A stretch of 64,000 nt of DNA from Clostridiales bacterium (GCA_019418025.1 DYCR01000004.1:59408-123407), one strand, 5' to 3'. Positions 51,715-61,792 are shown, numbered from the stretch's first letter. Numbers and translations: made by a program. The notes: generated from the letters alone by a model not told the origin.

Positions 51715-52720
51715 GGCTTGCCCCTCCAATCGGCGGTGTGATTTTCGGAGCCCGAGCATCCAGCAGCCACGTTGCGGCATAGTGCGTATCGGAAATCCGG
51801 AACATCGGGGGCATCTGTTCATAATCCACAGCCAGTGCATATTCGTTCCGCGGAGCAAAGGCATCCCCCTTGGGCGGGTCGATCAGCACCGGCGGCATTC
51901 CCGGGATGGTGTAAAGCTCCTGTCCCTCTTGGGCATAGGCCGGCAGGGAACGCATCAGCCCCCATGTATAAGGATGTCGCGGGTCATAGAAGATCTCCTC
52001 AGCCGTGCCGATTTCCACAATTTTTCCCGCATACATCACGGCGATCCGATCTGCCACTCTGGCAACCACCCCCAGATCATGGGACACCAGAATGGTGGCC
52101 GTTCCCATTTTCTGCTGAATGTCACGGAGCAGATCTAGGATCTGGGCCTGAATGGTCACGTCCAGTGCCGTGGTAGGCTCATCGGCAAACAGGATCTTCG
52201 GATTGGAAGCCAGTGCGATCGCCATGACACTGCGCTGACGCATGCCCCCTGAAAAATGGTAGGGACACAGCTTGCTGCGGGCCTCGGCCTGATCGATGCC
52301 AACCAGCTCCATCAGCTCGATCACCCGCCGATGAAGCTCCTTTTTGCCGATTTTCGGCTCATGCACCGTGATCGCCTCAGCAATTTGTGTGCCGATGGGA
52401 ATGGTGGGGTTCAGGGATGTCATGGGGTCCTGAAACACCATGGAAAACAGCTTTCCCCGCAGCCGCTGCATCTGACTCTGGCTGTATCCGGTGATATCCG
52501 TTCCCTCCACCAGAACCGATCCGCTTTTAATGGATGCATCCTTGTTCAGCAGCTTCATGATGGCCTTGCAAAGCACGCTCTTTCCGCAGCCGGACTCCCC
52601 CACAATGGCAAGCACCTCCCCGGGGCGAAGGGAAAAGGACACATCCCGCACCGCCTGAAGCTCCCCTTGGTCTGTATCAAAGCTGACACACAGATTTTTG
52701 ACTTCCAGTAATTCTGACAT
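51707..52720 (-). CDS. Peptide/nickel-type ABC transporter ATPase (OppD/DppD-like)
   Basis: 337-residue ATPase with GESGCGKSV, signature FSGGMRQRSVMAIAL, Walker B LFADEPTTALD and the C-terminal oligopeptide module DPRHPYTWGLMRSLP, ending in GMPPVLIDPPKGDAFAPRN. Paired with the OppF-like ATPase. Confidence 0.94.
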   Translation of the reverse strand: MSELLEVKNLCVSFDTDQGELQAVRDVSFSLRPGEVLAIVGESGCGKSVLCKAIMKLLNKDASIKSGSVLVEGTDITGYSQSQMQRLRGKLFSMVFQDPMTSLNPTIPIGTQIAEAITVHEPKIGKKELHRRVIELMELVGIDQAEARSKLCPYHFSGGMRQRSVMAIALASNPKILFADEPTTALDVTIQAQILDLLRDIQQKMGTATILVSHDLGVVARVADRIAVMYAGKIVEIGTAEEIFYDPRHPYTWGLMRSLPAYAQEGQELYTIPGMPPVLIDPPKGDAFAPRNEYALAVDYEQMPPMFRISDTHYAATWLLDARAPKITPPIGGASRG

Positions 52721-52742
52721 ATGTTACCACCTGACGCATGAG

Positions 52743-52765
52743 AAGGGGCTGGAATCCAGCCCCTT
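52743..52765 (-). other. Intercistronic hairpin between the binding-protein and ATPase genes
   Basis: Stem AAGGGGCTGG / CCAGCCCCTT with a 3-nt loop and no long U-run. Such stems after a binding-protein gene often lower downstream expression and stabilise upstream mRNA. Confidence 0.7.
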
Positions 52766-52783
52766 TTCACGTTTATATTTTCT

Positions 52784-54361
52784 TTAGCCTTCCAGTGTCC
52801 ACTGGTCGATGTTCCAGAAGATGCCCACGCCATGGTGACCCATGACGGTATTCGGATCGATCCCCTTGATCTTAGAAGATGCCACGTAATCTGCATCGAT
52901 ATAGCAAATGAAGGCAAATGCAGGGTCCTTTGCAAGCTCCTCTTGGAATCGGGCATAGGCCTCCGCACGGACCGCCTCATCGTCGCTCTGACGGGCCTCC
53001 AGCAGGTACTTGTCCACCTGCTCGTTGGAGTAGCTGGAATAATTTGCGCCCTTGTCTGTGCCGAACACCTTATAGGTGTGGTCGTCTGCATCAAAGGGGC
53101 TGCCCCAGCCGATCAGATACGCCATCTGTCCGCCCCAGTCCACGGTTTCGGGGACCTCCACGGTGCAGTTGATGCCGATCTCACGCAGCTGCTGCGCTGC
53201 GGCCTGAGCGATGTCAATGCGGACCTGATCGCCTGCGCCGACACTCAGGACAAACCCGATCTCCTTGCCGTCTCTTTCATAGAAACCGTTGGCACCCATG
53301 GTGCAGCCGGCCTCCTCCAGGATCTGCTTAGCCTTCTCAGGGTTATAGTTGTAATGCTCTACGTCCTCGTTGTTGTAGATGTTGCGCTGCAGGGGACCGT
53401 AGGCAAGAATGCCGTGGCCCAGTACAACTGCATCCAAAATGGCCTGACGGTCCAGTGCGTAGGCCACCGCCGGAATGATGTCCCGGTTATCTGTCCAGTA
53501 GGGGTTTGCGAAATTGAACATGATGCCCCGATAATCCGACGTTTTCATATTGTAAACGGTGTAGCCCTCTTTGTCTGCAAAGCCCTCTGCATCCTTGGGC
53601 GTCAGCAGTGCCAGATCCAGCTCCTGAGACTGCATCTGCATCGCCTTGGCATTGTCATCGGGGACGATCTTGAAAATAACACTCTGGATCTTCGGTGCGC
53701 CCTTGAAATAGTCCTCATTCTTCACCAGTGTGATCGCCTGACCCACGTCCCAGCTCTCCAGCTTGTAGGGGCCGGTGCCCACAGGATTGCGGAAGAAATC
53801 AGAGGTCTGGAAGTCCTGCCCCTCCAGAAGATGCTTGGGCAGGATGCTCATGGTCATGTAGTCCAGAAATGCCACATTGGGTGCCGCCAGACGGAAGGCG
53901 ACCGTGTGATCATCGACCACGGTGATCTCCTGAACATCCTCGAAGTTAGGTGCATTCTCCGACCCGTTTTCCGGGTCCATGATCGCCTCAATGGTGAACT
54001 TTACATCCTCGGCAGTGAAGGGCTGACCATCGTGCCACTTGACATTCTCCTCCAACTGGAAGGTGTAGGTATTGGTGGCGCTGTCAAAGGTCCAAGACTT
54101 GGCAAGTCCCGGGATCACCTGATTCTCACCGTTGTGGGCGGTCAGGCCGTTAAAGATCAGCAGGTTGATCTCACCATGCTCATCCATTGCCGGATTGATT
54201 CTGGTATAGTCATGGGAGCCATACACCAGCTTGTTTTCTGCCGATGCCACAGGCCCCTCGGACGGGTTGGTTTGGTTGGTCTGCCCCGTCTGGCCGCAGG
54301 CCGTCATTCCGACCACCAGTACCGCCGCCAGCACGAGACATAGAAACTTTCTCATTTTCAA
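52784..54361 (-). CDS. Peptide/nickel-type ABC transporter substrate-binding lipoprotein
   Basis: 525-residue extracellular binding protein (SBP_bac_5). Lipobox VGMTAC gives the lipidation Cys at about residue 22, followed by Gly/Gln/Thr linker. Core motifs include KSWTFDSATNTYTFQL, WHDGQPFTAEDVKFT, NPVGTGPYKL and RDIIPAVAYALDRQAI. The start is TTG at 54361, 8 nt after AGGAGG; ATG at 54355 is too far for optimal spacing. First gene of the operon. Confidence 0.94.
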   Translation of the reverse strand: MKMRKFLCLVLAAVLVVGMTACGQTGQTNQTNPSEGPVASAENKLVYGSHDYTRINPAMDEHGEINLLIFNGLTAHNGENQVIPGLAKSWTFDSATNTYTFQLEENVKWHDGQPFTAEDVKFTIEAIMDPENGSENAPNFEDVQEITVVDDHTVAFRLAAPNVAFLDYMTMSILPKHLLEGQDFQTSDFFRNPVGTGPYKLESWDVGQAITLVKNEDYFKGAPKIQSVIFKIVPDDNAKAMQMQSQELDLALLTPKDAEGFADKEGYTVYNMKTSDYRGIMFNFANPYWTDNRDIIPAVAYALDRQAILDAVVLGHGILAYGPLQRNIYNNEDVEHYNYNPEKAKQILEEAGCTMGANGFYERDGKEIGFVLSVGAGDQVRIDIAQAAAQQLREIGINCTVEVPETVDWGGQMAYLIGWGSPFDADDHTYKVFGTDKGANYSSYSNEQVDKYLLEARQSDDEAVRAEAYARFQEELAKDPAFAFICYIDADYVASSKIKGIDPNTVMGHHGVGIFWNIDQWTLEG

Positions 54362-54458
54362 TTGAATTACCTCCTGCGTTATGCTGGGGCTATTCTACCA
54401 AATCCCCCTAGGGGGTACAAGGGGGGTGGGGGGATATTTCAGTATAATTATATCAATT

Positions 54459-55865
54459 TTAAGTCATTTTTGTATATTTAGTCGGTTTCTCCAGTGGGTT
54501 CCAGCTGCCCCGAAGGTAGCAGATCAGATACACCGCAAACAGCAGCACATTGTGGGCGATCATACAGGCCCAAGCCGAAACCAATCCCATGCCCAGTATC
54601 TGGGTGCAGAAAAAAGTCCCCACGATGCGCACGCCCCACATGCCTGCCACATTGTAAAGAAACGGCCGCTTTGTATCGCCGACCCCCATCATAATGCCTT
54701 CCAAAATGATCGAGAAGCCGTAAAACGGCTCTGACAGGGCCACCATGCGCAGGACCGTCGTACCCAGATCAATGACCAACGGATTGTCCGAAAAGATCCC
54801 CACAAGATGCGGCGCGGCCGCAAACAGCGCCCCTCCCGACAGGAGCATCAGACCCATCTCCAACGGAATAAACATTCCCGCCAGATCCCGCATCCGCCGC
54901 CGGTCCCTTGCGCCGTAGGCATTGCCTGCCAAGGTGGCGGCAGCCGTCTGCATGCCGTAGCCGGGAATGTAAAAGGCCGACTCCACCGTGTTTGCCACCG
55001 TATGGGCCGCCGTGGCCACCTCCCCCAAGGAGTTGATCATGGATGCAAAGGCAACGTATCCCAAGGAGGTGCCAAACCGCTGAAGCATGTTGGGAAACGC
55101 CACCTTCATGCATGGCTTTAGGATCGTCATCTCCGGTCGGAACTGCGCTCCCTTAGGAGAAATCAGCCTGTGGTGCCACAGCACATAGGTGATCTGGATA
55201 CCGCCGATGGTGAACGCAGCTGCACTGGCTGCCGCCGCACCCACGACCCCCATCCCCGCACCGGGCAGGGTGAAGCCCATGCCGAACAGCCGGACCGGAC
55301 GGGAGGGATAGATCAGCAGGAAATTCAGCACTATATTCACAAGATTGACCGTTGCTCCCACCTTCATGGGGGTTTTGGTGTCCCCCGCCGCCCGCAGGGC
55401 CGTGCCGAACAGGATGATCGCCGCCCGGGGCAGCATGGGAAGATACAGTACAAGAAAATAAGAAGATGCCAAAGGCCGGATCGCCGCATCCACCTGCATC
55501 CATCTCGGGACCATTCCGCTGACCCCAACGGTCAGGGCGGTGAAGCAAAGCCCCGTGACCACCGTGACCATCACCAGCTGCGCCACGGCCTTGGATGCCG
55601 TTTCCCGGTCATCCGCTCCGTATGCCTGAGCGATAAACGATAAAAAGCCCACACCCAGTGCCGAGATCGTGCTGCTGATCAGCCAGTTGACCGTGGTCGT
55701 TGCGCCCACCGCTGCGGTGGCATAGGTGCCGAGGGCGCCCACCATGGCGGTGTCTATATACTGAACGGCGGTCTGCATCAGCTGCTCAAGCATCGTCGGC
55801 CACGCCAGTGCCAGAATCACACCGATCATCTCTAAATTCCAGTTTGGTTTGTTTCGTATTTTCAT
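54459..55865 (-). CDS. MATE-family efflux transporter 4
   Basis: 468-residue MATE protein of the NorM-like branch (ILALAWPTMLEQLMQTAVQYIDTAMVGALG start; LEGIMMGVGDTKRPFLYNV late). ATG at 55865 follows GAGGTG. No terminator was found between its stop and the opp region promoter. Substrate unknown. Confidence 0.93.
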   Translation of the reverse strand: MKIRNKPNWNLEMIGVILALAWPTMLEQLMQTAVQYIDTAMVGALGTYATAAVGATTTVNWLISSTISALGVGFLSFIAQAYGADDRETASKAVAQLVMVTVVTGLCFTALTVGVSGMVPRWMQVDAAIRPLASSYFLVLYLPMLPRAAIILFGTALRAAGDTKTPMKVGATVNLVNIVLNFLLIYPSRPVRLFGMGFTLPGAGMGVVGAAAASAAAFTIGGIQITYVLWHHRLISPKGAQFRPEMTILKPCMKVAFPNMLQRFGTSLGYVAFASMINSLGEVATAAHTVANTVESAFYIPGYGMQTAAATLAGNAYGARDRRRMRDLAGMFIPLEMGLMLLSGGALFAAAPHLVGIFSDNPLVIDLGTTVLRMVALSEPFYGFSIILEGIMMGVGDTKRPFLYNVAGMWGVRIVGTFFCTQILGMGLVSAWACMIAHNVLLFAVYLICYLRGSWNPLEKPTKYTKMT

Positions 55866-55883
55866 TTACACACCTCGATATGG

Positions 55884-55914
55884 AAAACTGCGCCCTGTTT
55901 CAGCAGAGCGCAGT
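55884..55914 (-). terminator. Terminator of the NhaC gene
   Basis: ACTGCGC-CTG / CAG-GCGCAGT with a 6-nt loop, followed on the minus strand by TTTTCC. Confidence 0.8.
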
Positions 55915-55919
55915 ATCTG

Positions 55920-57230
55920 TCATTTCTTTTTTCTCTCCGGGATCAGGAAAATGGAAACCAAGCAGCACCCCAGCAGCAGATACGGGTAGAACAAATACCG
56001 CATGATGTCAAAGGCAGACAGTGCGATCCCCATTTCCGCCGAGGCAGAAATCGCCACAAGCATCTGCGCGCCATAGGGAATGATCCCCTGAGAAATGCAG
56101 GAGAATGTATCCAGAAGGCAGGCCGCCCGCTTTGGGCTGATGCCGTAGTCCTTGCTCATATCCCTTGCGATGGGATTTGCCATGACGATGGCAACGGTGT
56201 TGTTTGCCGTGGCTACATCCATGGCCCCAACCAGAATGCCGATGCCCAGCTGACCGCCCCGCTGGCCCTTAAAGATCCGGCGGATCAGATACAGCAGCGC
56301 GTCAAAGCCTCCGTAATTTCGGATCAGCGCACACATGGCGGCCACAAGGATCGCCACCATGCTGGTCTCAAACATGCCGGAGGCTCCCGTGCCCATGTTG
56401 CTCAGAAGCTCCGTCACAGCAGTCTGCCCCGTCGCCAGCATAATGACAGAACCCGAGGCGATCCCCACCAGAAGCACCACAAACACGTTGATCCCGGCAA
56501 TGCCGCCCATCAGGACCAGTACATAGGGAATGATCTGCACAAGGTTATATTCCTTGTCGATCTGTACCGTGTTCTGGTTCACGCTGACCATTAAAATCAG
56601 CGCCAAGGCCATGATCGCCGCCGGCAGGGCAATGAAGAAGTTTCCCTTGAATTTATCACGCATGTGGCAGCCCTGACCGTTGCAGGCTGCAATGGTGGTG
56701 TCGGAAATAAAGGACAGGTTGTCGCCGAACATCGCACCGCCGACCACCGTGCCCACACACAGCGCCACGCCAAGCTGCGATGCCTGCGCCACCTCCACGG
56801 CAATGGGGGTCAGCAGGGTGATCGTCCCCACCGAGGTGCCCATGGCTGTGGAAACGAAGCACGCAACCACGAACAACACCGCCACGGCATACCGTGAGTC
56901 GATCACCGACAGCATAAAGTAAGCAACGCTCTGGGCAGAGGATCTGCCCACAACACCGACAAAGGCACCTGCTGTCAGGAAAATCAGCAGCATGGTGACG
57001 ATGTTCTTGTCTCCCACGCCCTGACCCATCAGCTCCAGCTTCCGATCAAAGCTCACCGAGGGATTTTGCAGGCAGGCAACCAAAATCGCCGCCAGAAAGG
57101 CGATCACGATGGGGACATTATAAAACCCCATAGGGATCTTCAGTCCATATTCAAACCAAAGTCCGAGCCCTAAGTAAATTGCCAGAAAAACGCCGATGGG
57201 CAGCAGCGCAATTGGATTTCCTTTTTTCAT
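55920..57230 (-). CDS. nhaC: NhaC-family Na+/H+ antiporter
   Basis: 436-residue membrane protein with about 11-12 helices. NhaC-type segments are TAMGTSVGTITLLTPIAVEVA and GGAMFGDNLSFISDTTIAA; the latter carries the conserved Asp and Asn of ion binding. Located alone with its own promoter. The family covers Na+/H+ and malate/lactate antiport; neighbouring genes do not help choose. Confidence 0.93.
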   Translation of the reverse strand: MKKGNPIALLPIGVFLAIYLGLGLWFEYGLKIPMGFYNVPIVIAFLAAILVACLQNPSVSFDRKLELMGQGVGDKNIVTMLLIFLTAGAFVGVVGRSSAQSVAYFMLSVIDSRYAVAVLFVVACFVSTAMGTSVGTITLLTPIAVEVAQASQLGVALCVGTVVGGAMFGDNLSFISDTTIAACNGQGCHMRDKFKGNFFIALPAAIMALALILMVSVNQNTVQIDKEYNLVQIIPYVLVLMGGIAGINVFVVLLVGIASGSVIMLATGQTAVTELLSNMGTGASGMFETSMVAILVAAMCALIRNYGGFDALLYLIRRIFKGQRGGQLGIGILVGAMDVATANNTVAIVMANPIARDMSKDYGISPKRAACLLDTFSCISQGIIPYGAQMLVAISASAEMGIALSAFDIMRYLFYPYLLLGCCLVSIFLIPERKKK

Positions 57231-57271
57231 TGGGTTTCCTCAATTCTGTGAAATATTAACAAACTGTGGAT

Positions 57272-57300
57272 AATTTATCATAGACCCGGAAATTTGTCAA
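57272..57300 (-). promoter_or_regulatory. NhaC promoter
   Basis: TTGACA (57300-57295), 17-bp spacer, TAAATT (57277-57272); start codon 42 bp on. Confidence 0.7.
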
Positions 57301-57397
57301 TAAACCACAAAATTCTGCTTGTATTTTCGGTTACTTCCCTAGGCTTCATCCCGTCTCGCCCCTGCCGAAGCGGAGGAATTATACCCATGTCAGGCTG

Positions 57398-57470
57398 CAA
57401 AAACTGCCCAAAAACCATAAATGGTTTTCGGGCAGTTTCAAATGAGGCAGAGCCGACGGCTCCGCCTCAT
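57398..57470 (-). terminator. Double terminator after the phosphoglucomutase gene
   Basis: Hairpin ATGAGGC-GAGCCG / CGGCTC-GCCTCAT (57442-57470), then AAACTGCCC-AAAACCAT / ATGGTTTT-GGGCAGTTTTT (57398-57437) on the minus strand. Confidence 0.9.
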
Positions 57471-57476
57471 GCGATA

Positions 57477-59162
57477 TTACGCCTGTAAAATGGGCTTCAG
57501 CCCCTTGGCAAGCTTCTCCTTCTGGGCCTTGGCCTCATCAAGATCCTTCCCCAGTGTCGTGAAATAGGTCTTGATCTTCGGCTCGGTGCCGGAGGGACGA
57601 ACCACCACAGCTGCACCGCCCTCCAACGCATAGATCAGCACATTTGCCGCCGGAAGGCCGGTTTCCTCCGATTTCTGGTAGTCGGTGACCTTGACCACCT
57701 TGTATCCGGCAAAGTCGGCAGGCGGATCGTTCCGCAGGGACTGCATAATGGCTGCCATCTTGTCCATGCCGCTCAGTCCCGGGAACTCATAGGAGTCCAC
57801 CAGATTCAAATAGCGGCCGTACTGGGCATAGATCTGCTCCAGACGCTCCTTGATCGAGGAGCCGATCGAACGGTAGTATGCCGCCATCTCGCAGATCAGC
57901 ATGGAGCCGATGATCGCATCCTTATCCCGAACATAGGGGCCTGCCAGATAGCCGTAGCTCTCCTCAAAGCCGAAGATGAAGCGTTCCACCTCACCGGCAG
58001 CCTCCAGTCCTGCGATCTGGTCCCCGATCCACTTGAAGCCCGTCAGGACATTCCGCATTTCCACACCGTAATGTGCTGCCACTGCATCTGCCAGAGGGGT
58101 GGAGACGATGGACTTCACCGCCACGGCATGCTGCGGCATGGTGCCGTTTTCGATCCGGCCTGCGCAGATGTAATCCAGAAGCAGCACGCCCACCTCATTG
58201 CCCGACACCAGCTCATAGCTGCTGTCCGGGCACTTGATGGCAATGCCCACCCGGTCTGCATCCGGGTCCGTGGCAAGCATCAGGTCTGCGCCGGACTGCT
58301 TTGCAAGCTCCAGACCCAGACGCAGTGCCTCAAAGATCTCGGGGTTGGGATAGGGGCAGGTGGGGAAATTGCCGTCAGGCTCCCGCTGCTCCGGCACGAC
58401 GGTGATGTCGTCGATGCCAATATCCCGCAAAACACGCATGACCGGAACCAAGCCGGAACCGTTCAGCGGAGAATAAACCAGCTTCAGACCTGCGCTCTTG
58501 CAAAGGCCGGGACGGACGGAACGGGCCTTGATTGCGTCGTACAGGGCCTCTGTGCAGTCCTCGCCCACATACTCGATCAGCCCCTGTGCAAGGCCCTCCT
58601 CAAAGGACATCAGCTTCGCACCGTTCAGGATATCGGTCTTTTGGATTTGCTCGTAAACAAGCCCTGCTGCCTCATCGGTCATCTGGCAGCCGTCGGGACC
58701 GTAGGCCTTGTAGCCGTTGTATTTTGCCGGATTGTGGGATGCGGTTACCATAATACCGGCATTGGCATGGTAGTAGCGTGTGGCAAAGCTCAGCGCAGGC
58801 ACCGGCATCAGCTCATGATAGATCCGAACACGGATGCCGTTTGCCGCCAGAACACAGGCCGCAGTTTTGGCAAACACATCAGAATTGATGCGGCTGTCAT
58901 AGCTGATGGCAACCAGCTGGCTGCCGCCCTGCGTCTTGACCCAGTTGGCCAACCCTTGAGTTGCCTGACGGACCACATAAATATTCATGCGGTTAGAGCC
59001 TGCACCCAGAATCCCACGCAGACCGGCGGTGCCGAATTTCAGTGCAACCGCAAACCGTTCCTTGATCTGTTCTTCATCGCCGGAGATCGATTCCAGTTCT
59101 GCTGTCAAAGCAGGGTCCTCAAGCTGCGTCTCCATCCAACGCTTATAATCGTCCATATACAT
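57477..59162 (-). CDS. Phosphoglucomutase/phosphomannomutase (alpha-D-phosphohexomutase)
   Basis: 561-residue enzyme interconverting hexose 1- and 6-phosphates. Active-site phosphoserine loop TASHNPAKYNGYKAYG, metal-binding DPDADRVG, sugar-binding GFEESYGY and phosphate-binding RPSGTEPKIK follow in the usual four-domain order. Length matches the PgcA/PGM long type (about 570). ATG at 59162 follows AAAGGAG; ATG two codons on is less well placed. Feeds UDP-glucose and glycogen/cell-wall sugar pathways. Confidence 0.96.
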   Translation of the reverse strand: MYMDDYKRWMETQLEDPALTAELESISGDEEQIKERFAVALKFGTAGLRGILGAGSNRMNIYVVRQATQGLANWVKTQGGSQLVAISYDSRINSDVFAKTAACVLAANGIRVRIYHELMPVPALSFATRYYHANAGIMVTASHNPAKYNGYKAYGPDGCQMTDEAAGLVYEQIQKTDILNGAKLMSFEEGLAQGLIEYVGEDCTEALYDAIKARSVRPGLCKSAGLKLVYSPLNGSGLVPVMRVLRDIGIDDITVVPEQREPDGNFPTCPYPNPEIFEALRLGLELAKQSGADLMLATDPDADRVGIAIKCPDSSYELVSGNEVGVLLLDYICAGRIENGTMPQHAVAVKSIVSTPLADAVAAHYGVEMRNVLTGFKWIGDQIAGLEAAGEVERFIFGFEESYGYLAGPYVRDKDAIIGSMLICEMAAYYRSIGSSIKERLEQIYAQYGRYLNLVDSYEFPGLSGMDKMAAIMQSLRNDPPADFAGYKVVKVTDYQKSEETGLPAANVLIYALEGGAAVVVRPSGTEPKIKTYFTTLGKDLDEAKAQKEKLAKGLKPILQA

Positions 59163-59219
59163 TTGATTCGCCGCTCCTTTATTGATACCAACGGTAATTT
59201 TGGGGTTTCATACTTGTAT

Positions 59220-59248
59220 AGTATAAATATTCCGATCTGAAATGTCAA
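59220..59248 (-). promoter_or_regulatory. Phosphoglucomutase promoter
   Basis: TTGACA (59248-59243), 17-bp spacer, TATACT (59225-59220). Confidence 0.8.
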
Positions 59249-59299
59249 CGATTTGCTTATCCCTTCCGGACCGGAGCCGCCTCCCGGATCTGACCATAC

Positions 59300-59329
59300 T
59301 TGACACCCATGGGAAGAATGGACTATACT
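59300..59329 (+). promoter_or_regulatory. Promoter of MATE gene 5
   Basis: TTGACA (59300-59305), 18-bp spacer, TATACT (59324-59329); divergent from the phosphoglucomutase promoter. Confidence 0.78.
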
Positions 59330-59356
59330 ATGACATAAGGAGTGTGAATCATTTTT

Positions 59357-60724
59357 ATGGCTGAATCCCATTCAAAGACTTATTTATTCGAATCCATGCC
59401 CATCCCCGGCGCCGTGGCGCAGCTGGCGGTTCCCATGGTAATGTCATCCCTTGTGATGGTGCTTTACAATCTGGCTGACACCTATTTTGTCGGCATGCTG
59501 AACGATCCCGTACAGAATGCCGCCGTCACGCTGGTCTATCCGATCATGCTGGCATTCAATGCTGTCAACAATCTGTTCGGTGTCGGGACCAGCAGCATGA
59601 TGAGCCGGAGCCTCGGTGCCAAGGACTATGACAAGACCCGTACCTGCTCGTCCTTCGGCTTTTATGGTGCCCTGTTCAGCGGCATCCTGTTTTCTGTACT
59701 GTGCATCCTGTTCCGGCTCCCCCTGCTGAAGCTTCTGGGCGCGGACGACGCCACCTTTGACGCGACCTATCGCTATTTCTTCTATACGGTGATGCTGGGC
59801 GCGACTCCCTCGATCCTAAATGTCGTTCAGGCTCAGATGGTCCGCAGCGAGGGTTCCTCTTTTCACGCCAGTATCGGCACAATGCTCGGATGCATCCTGA
59901 ACATCATCCTTGATCCCATTTTTATCCTGCCTTGGGGCCTGAACATGGGCGCTGCCGGTGCCGGACTTGCCACGCTGCTTTCCAACTGCGTTGCCTGTCT
60001 GTACTTTTTCATCCTCGCCTATGCCAAGCGGGGCAACACCTTTGTGTGTCTGGACATCCGGCGGCTGAAGCATCTGGACCCGACTGTGGTCCACGGGATC
60101 TTCGGTGTCGGTATTCCGGCCTCCATTCAGAACATCCTGAACGTGACCGGCTCCACCATTTTGAACAACTTCACTGCCGGATACGGCCCCTCTGCCGTGG
60201 CTGCCATGGGTGTTGCTCAGAAGATCAACATGATCCCTCTGCAAATCTCACTCGGTTTCGGACAAGGCATCATGCCTCTTGTAAGCTATACCTATGCCAA
60301 CAAGAATTTTGCAAGAATGAAAAAGAGCATCCTGTTCGCCCTCAGTCTCATCATTCCCGTGATGAGCGTTGTCTCCGTCTCCTACTGGATCGGCGCCCCC
60401 ATGCTGATCAATGCCTTTATGGATAACCCGGAGATCATCGAATACGGCGTGCATTTTCTGCGGGCCATGTGTCTGGGTATTGTGTTCCTGTGTACCGATT
60501 TTCTTGCCGTCGGCGTTTTTCAGGCCTTGGGCAAAGGAAAAACAGCCCTCTATTTTGCGCTGCTGCGTAAGGTGATTCTGGAGATCCCCCTGCTGTTCCT
60601 GCTGAATCACTTCTTCAAGCTGAACGGTCTTGCGTATGCGCAGTCCATAACGGAAATGATTCTGGCCGTGTTCTCTATCCGGGTGCTGATGGGGATCTTC
60701 CGTCAGGTCAGACAGCAATCCTGA
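59357..60724 (+). CDS. MATE-family efflux transporter 5
   Basis: 455-residue MATE protein (AQLAVPMVMSSLVMVLYNLADTYFVGMLND start; QALGKGKTALYFALLRKVILEIPLLFLL late). AAGGAG lies about 14 nt before ATG 59357, a long spacing. Monocistronic, ending at a strong terminator; substrate unknown. Confidence 0.93.
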   Translation: MAESHSKTYLFESMPIPGAVAQLAVPMVMSSLVMVLYNLADTYFVGMLNDPVQNAAVTLVYPIMLAFNAVNNLFGVGTSSMMSRSLGAKDYDKTRTCSSFGFYGALFSGILFSVLCILFRLPLLKLLGADDATFDATYRYFFYTVMLGATPSILNVVQAQMVRSEGSSFHASIGTMLGCILNIILDPIFILPWGLNMGAAGAGLATLLSNCVACLYFFILAYAKRGNTFVCLDIRRLKHLDPTVVHGIFGVGIPASIQNILNVTGSTILNNFTAGYGPSAVAAMGVAQKINMIPLQISLGFGQGIMPLVSYTYANKNFARMKKSILFALSLIIPVMSVVSVSYWIGAPMLINAFMDNPEIIEYGVHFLRAMCLGIVFLCTDFLAVGVFQALGKGKTALYFALLRKVILEIPLLFLLNHFFKLNGLAYAQSITEMILAVFSIRVLMGIFRQVRQQS

Positions 60725-60731
60725 TCCTCTT

Positions 60732-60777
60732 AAAAAATCTTCCCCACGTGTTCACTGACACATGGGGGAGATTTTTT
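60732..60777. terminator. Bidirectional terminator between MATE 5 and the CaCA gene
   Basis: AAAAAATCT-CCCC-GTGT / ACAC-GGGG-AGATTTTTT. Confidence 0.9.
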
Positions 60778-60788
60778 AATGAAATTGA

Positions 60789-61754
60789 TCACATCATAAA
60801 CTGAATGGTGCAGAAGGCCCCATAAATGCACAGCAGTGCAATGCCCTGCCAGCGGGACAGCTTCCTGCGGGTAATAGCAGGGACGGTCAGCAGTGCCATC
60901 ACCGTCAGCATGACGGGGATATCCAACACCAGAGATGCATTGTGCCCGAACAGCACACTGCTCACAGGCACACGGAAGGGCGCCAGCGTGACGGATACGC
61001 CGGAAACAAGCACCAGATTAAAGATATTCGCACCAATGACATTGCCCAGTGACAGCGCACCGTGGCCCTTCATCAGGGAGGTGATCGCCGTCACCAGCTC
61101 AGGCAGACTGGTTCCCAGTGCAACAAAGGTCAGCGCGATCACGGACTCGGGCACGCCCAGAGACTGTGCGATCAATGTGCCGTTTTTCACAAGAAGATCT
61201 GCTCCCACCGCGATCAGTGCAGCCCCCACGATCAGCAGGATGATCTCCCGCATCATGGTGCCATTTGCCCCATTCTCCTCCTGCTCCGGCTGAGGATCAG
61301 GATTTTTCAGCCCCTGACGAATGGTCACGAACATGTAGATCGCAAAGATCGCCAGCATGACCAGACCAACAGGACGGCTGAAGTAGCCGGTGACGTATGC
61401 GTTCAAAACATAGATCGCCGCCGAGCCGAAAAAGAACAGCACCGGTGTTTTCAGAGCCTTCGGGTCCACAGGGCCGGGCCTGACCGCCACAGTGATCGCC
61501 GCAATCAGCGCAGTATTGCAGATAATGGAGCCGATGGCATTGCCGTATGCGATCTCGCCATGTCCGCTCAATGCAGACGTAGCCGAAACCATCACCTCAG
61601 GCAGGGTGGTTCCGATGGAAACAACCGTTGCACCGACGATCAATTCAGGAACGTGGAAGCGGTGGGCAATTCCGGTTGCGCCGTCAACGAACCAGTCGCC
61701 GCCCTTGATCAGCAAAACCAAGCCGACGATAAACAATAGCACGGGTAGAAACAT
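60789..61754 (-). CDS. CaCA-superfamily sodium/calcium-type cation exchanger (YrbG-like)
   Basis: 321-residue exchanger of ten to eleven helices with two internal alpha repeats: VSIGTTLPEVMVSATSAL...GNAIGSIICN and VALGTSLPELVTAITSLM...GNVIGANIFN. The acidic residues in the two (L)PE motifs are the ion-binding residues and are intact. A Gln/Glu-rich loop splits the halves around residue 170. Start ATG follows AAGGAG. Its 190-nt leader is structured and ends in a terminator hairpin, so expression is probably controlled by RNA. Confidence 0.94.
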   Translation of the reverse strand: MFLPVLLFIVGLVLLIKGGDWFVDGATGIAHRFHVPELIVGATVVSIGTTLPEVMVSATSALSGHGEIAYGNAIGSIICNTALIAAITVAVRPGPVDPKALKTPVLFFFGSAAIYVLNAYVTGYFSRPVGLVMLAIFAIYMFVTIRQGLKNPDPQPEQEENGANGTMMREIILLIVGAALIAVGADLLVKNGTLIAQSLGVPESVIALTFVALGTSLPELVTAITSLMKGHGALSLGNVIGANIFNLVLVSGVSVTLAPFRVPVSSVLFGHNASLVLDIPVMLTVMALLTVPAITRRKLSRWQGIALLCIYGAFCTIQFMM

Positions 61755-61792
61755 TTACAAAACTCCTTCGTTGAAAATACTTGCTCGGGAAT

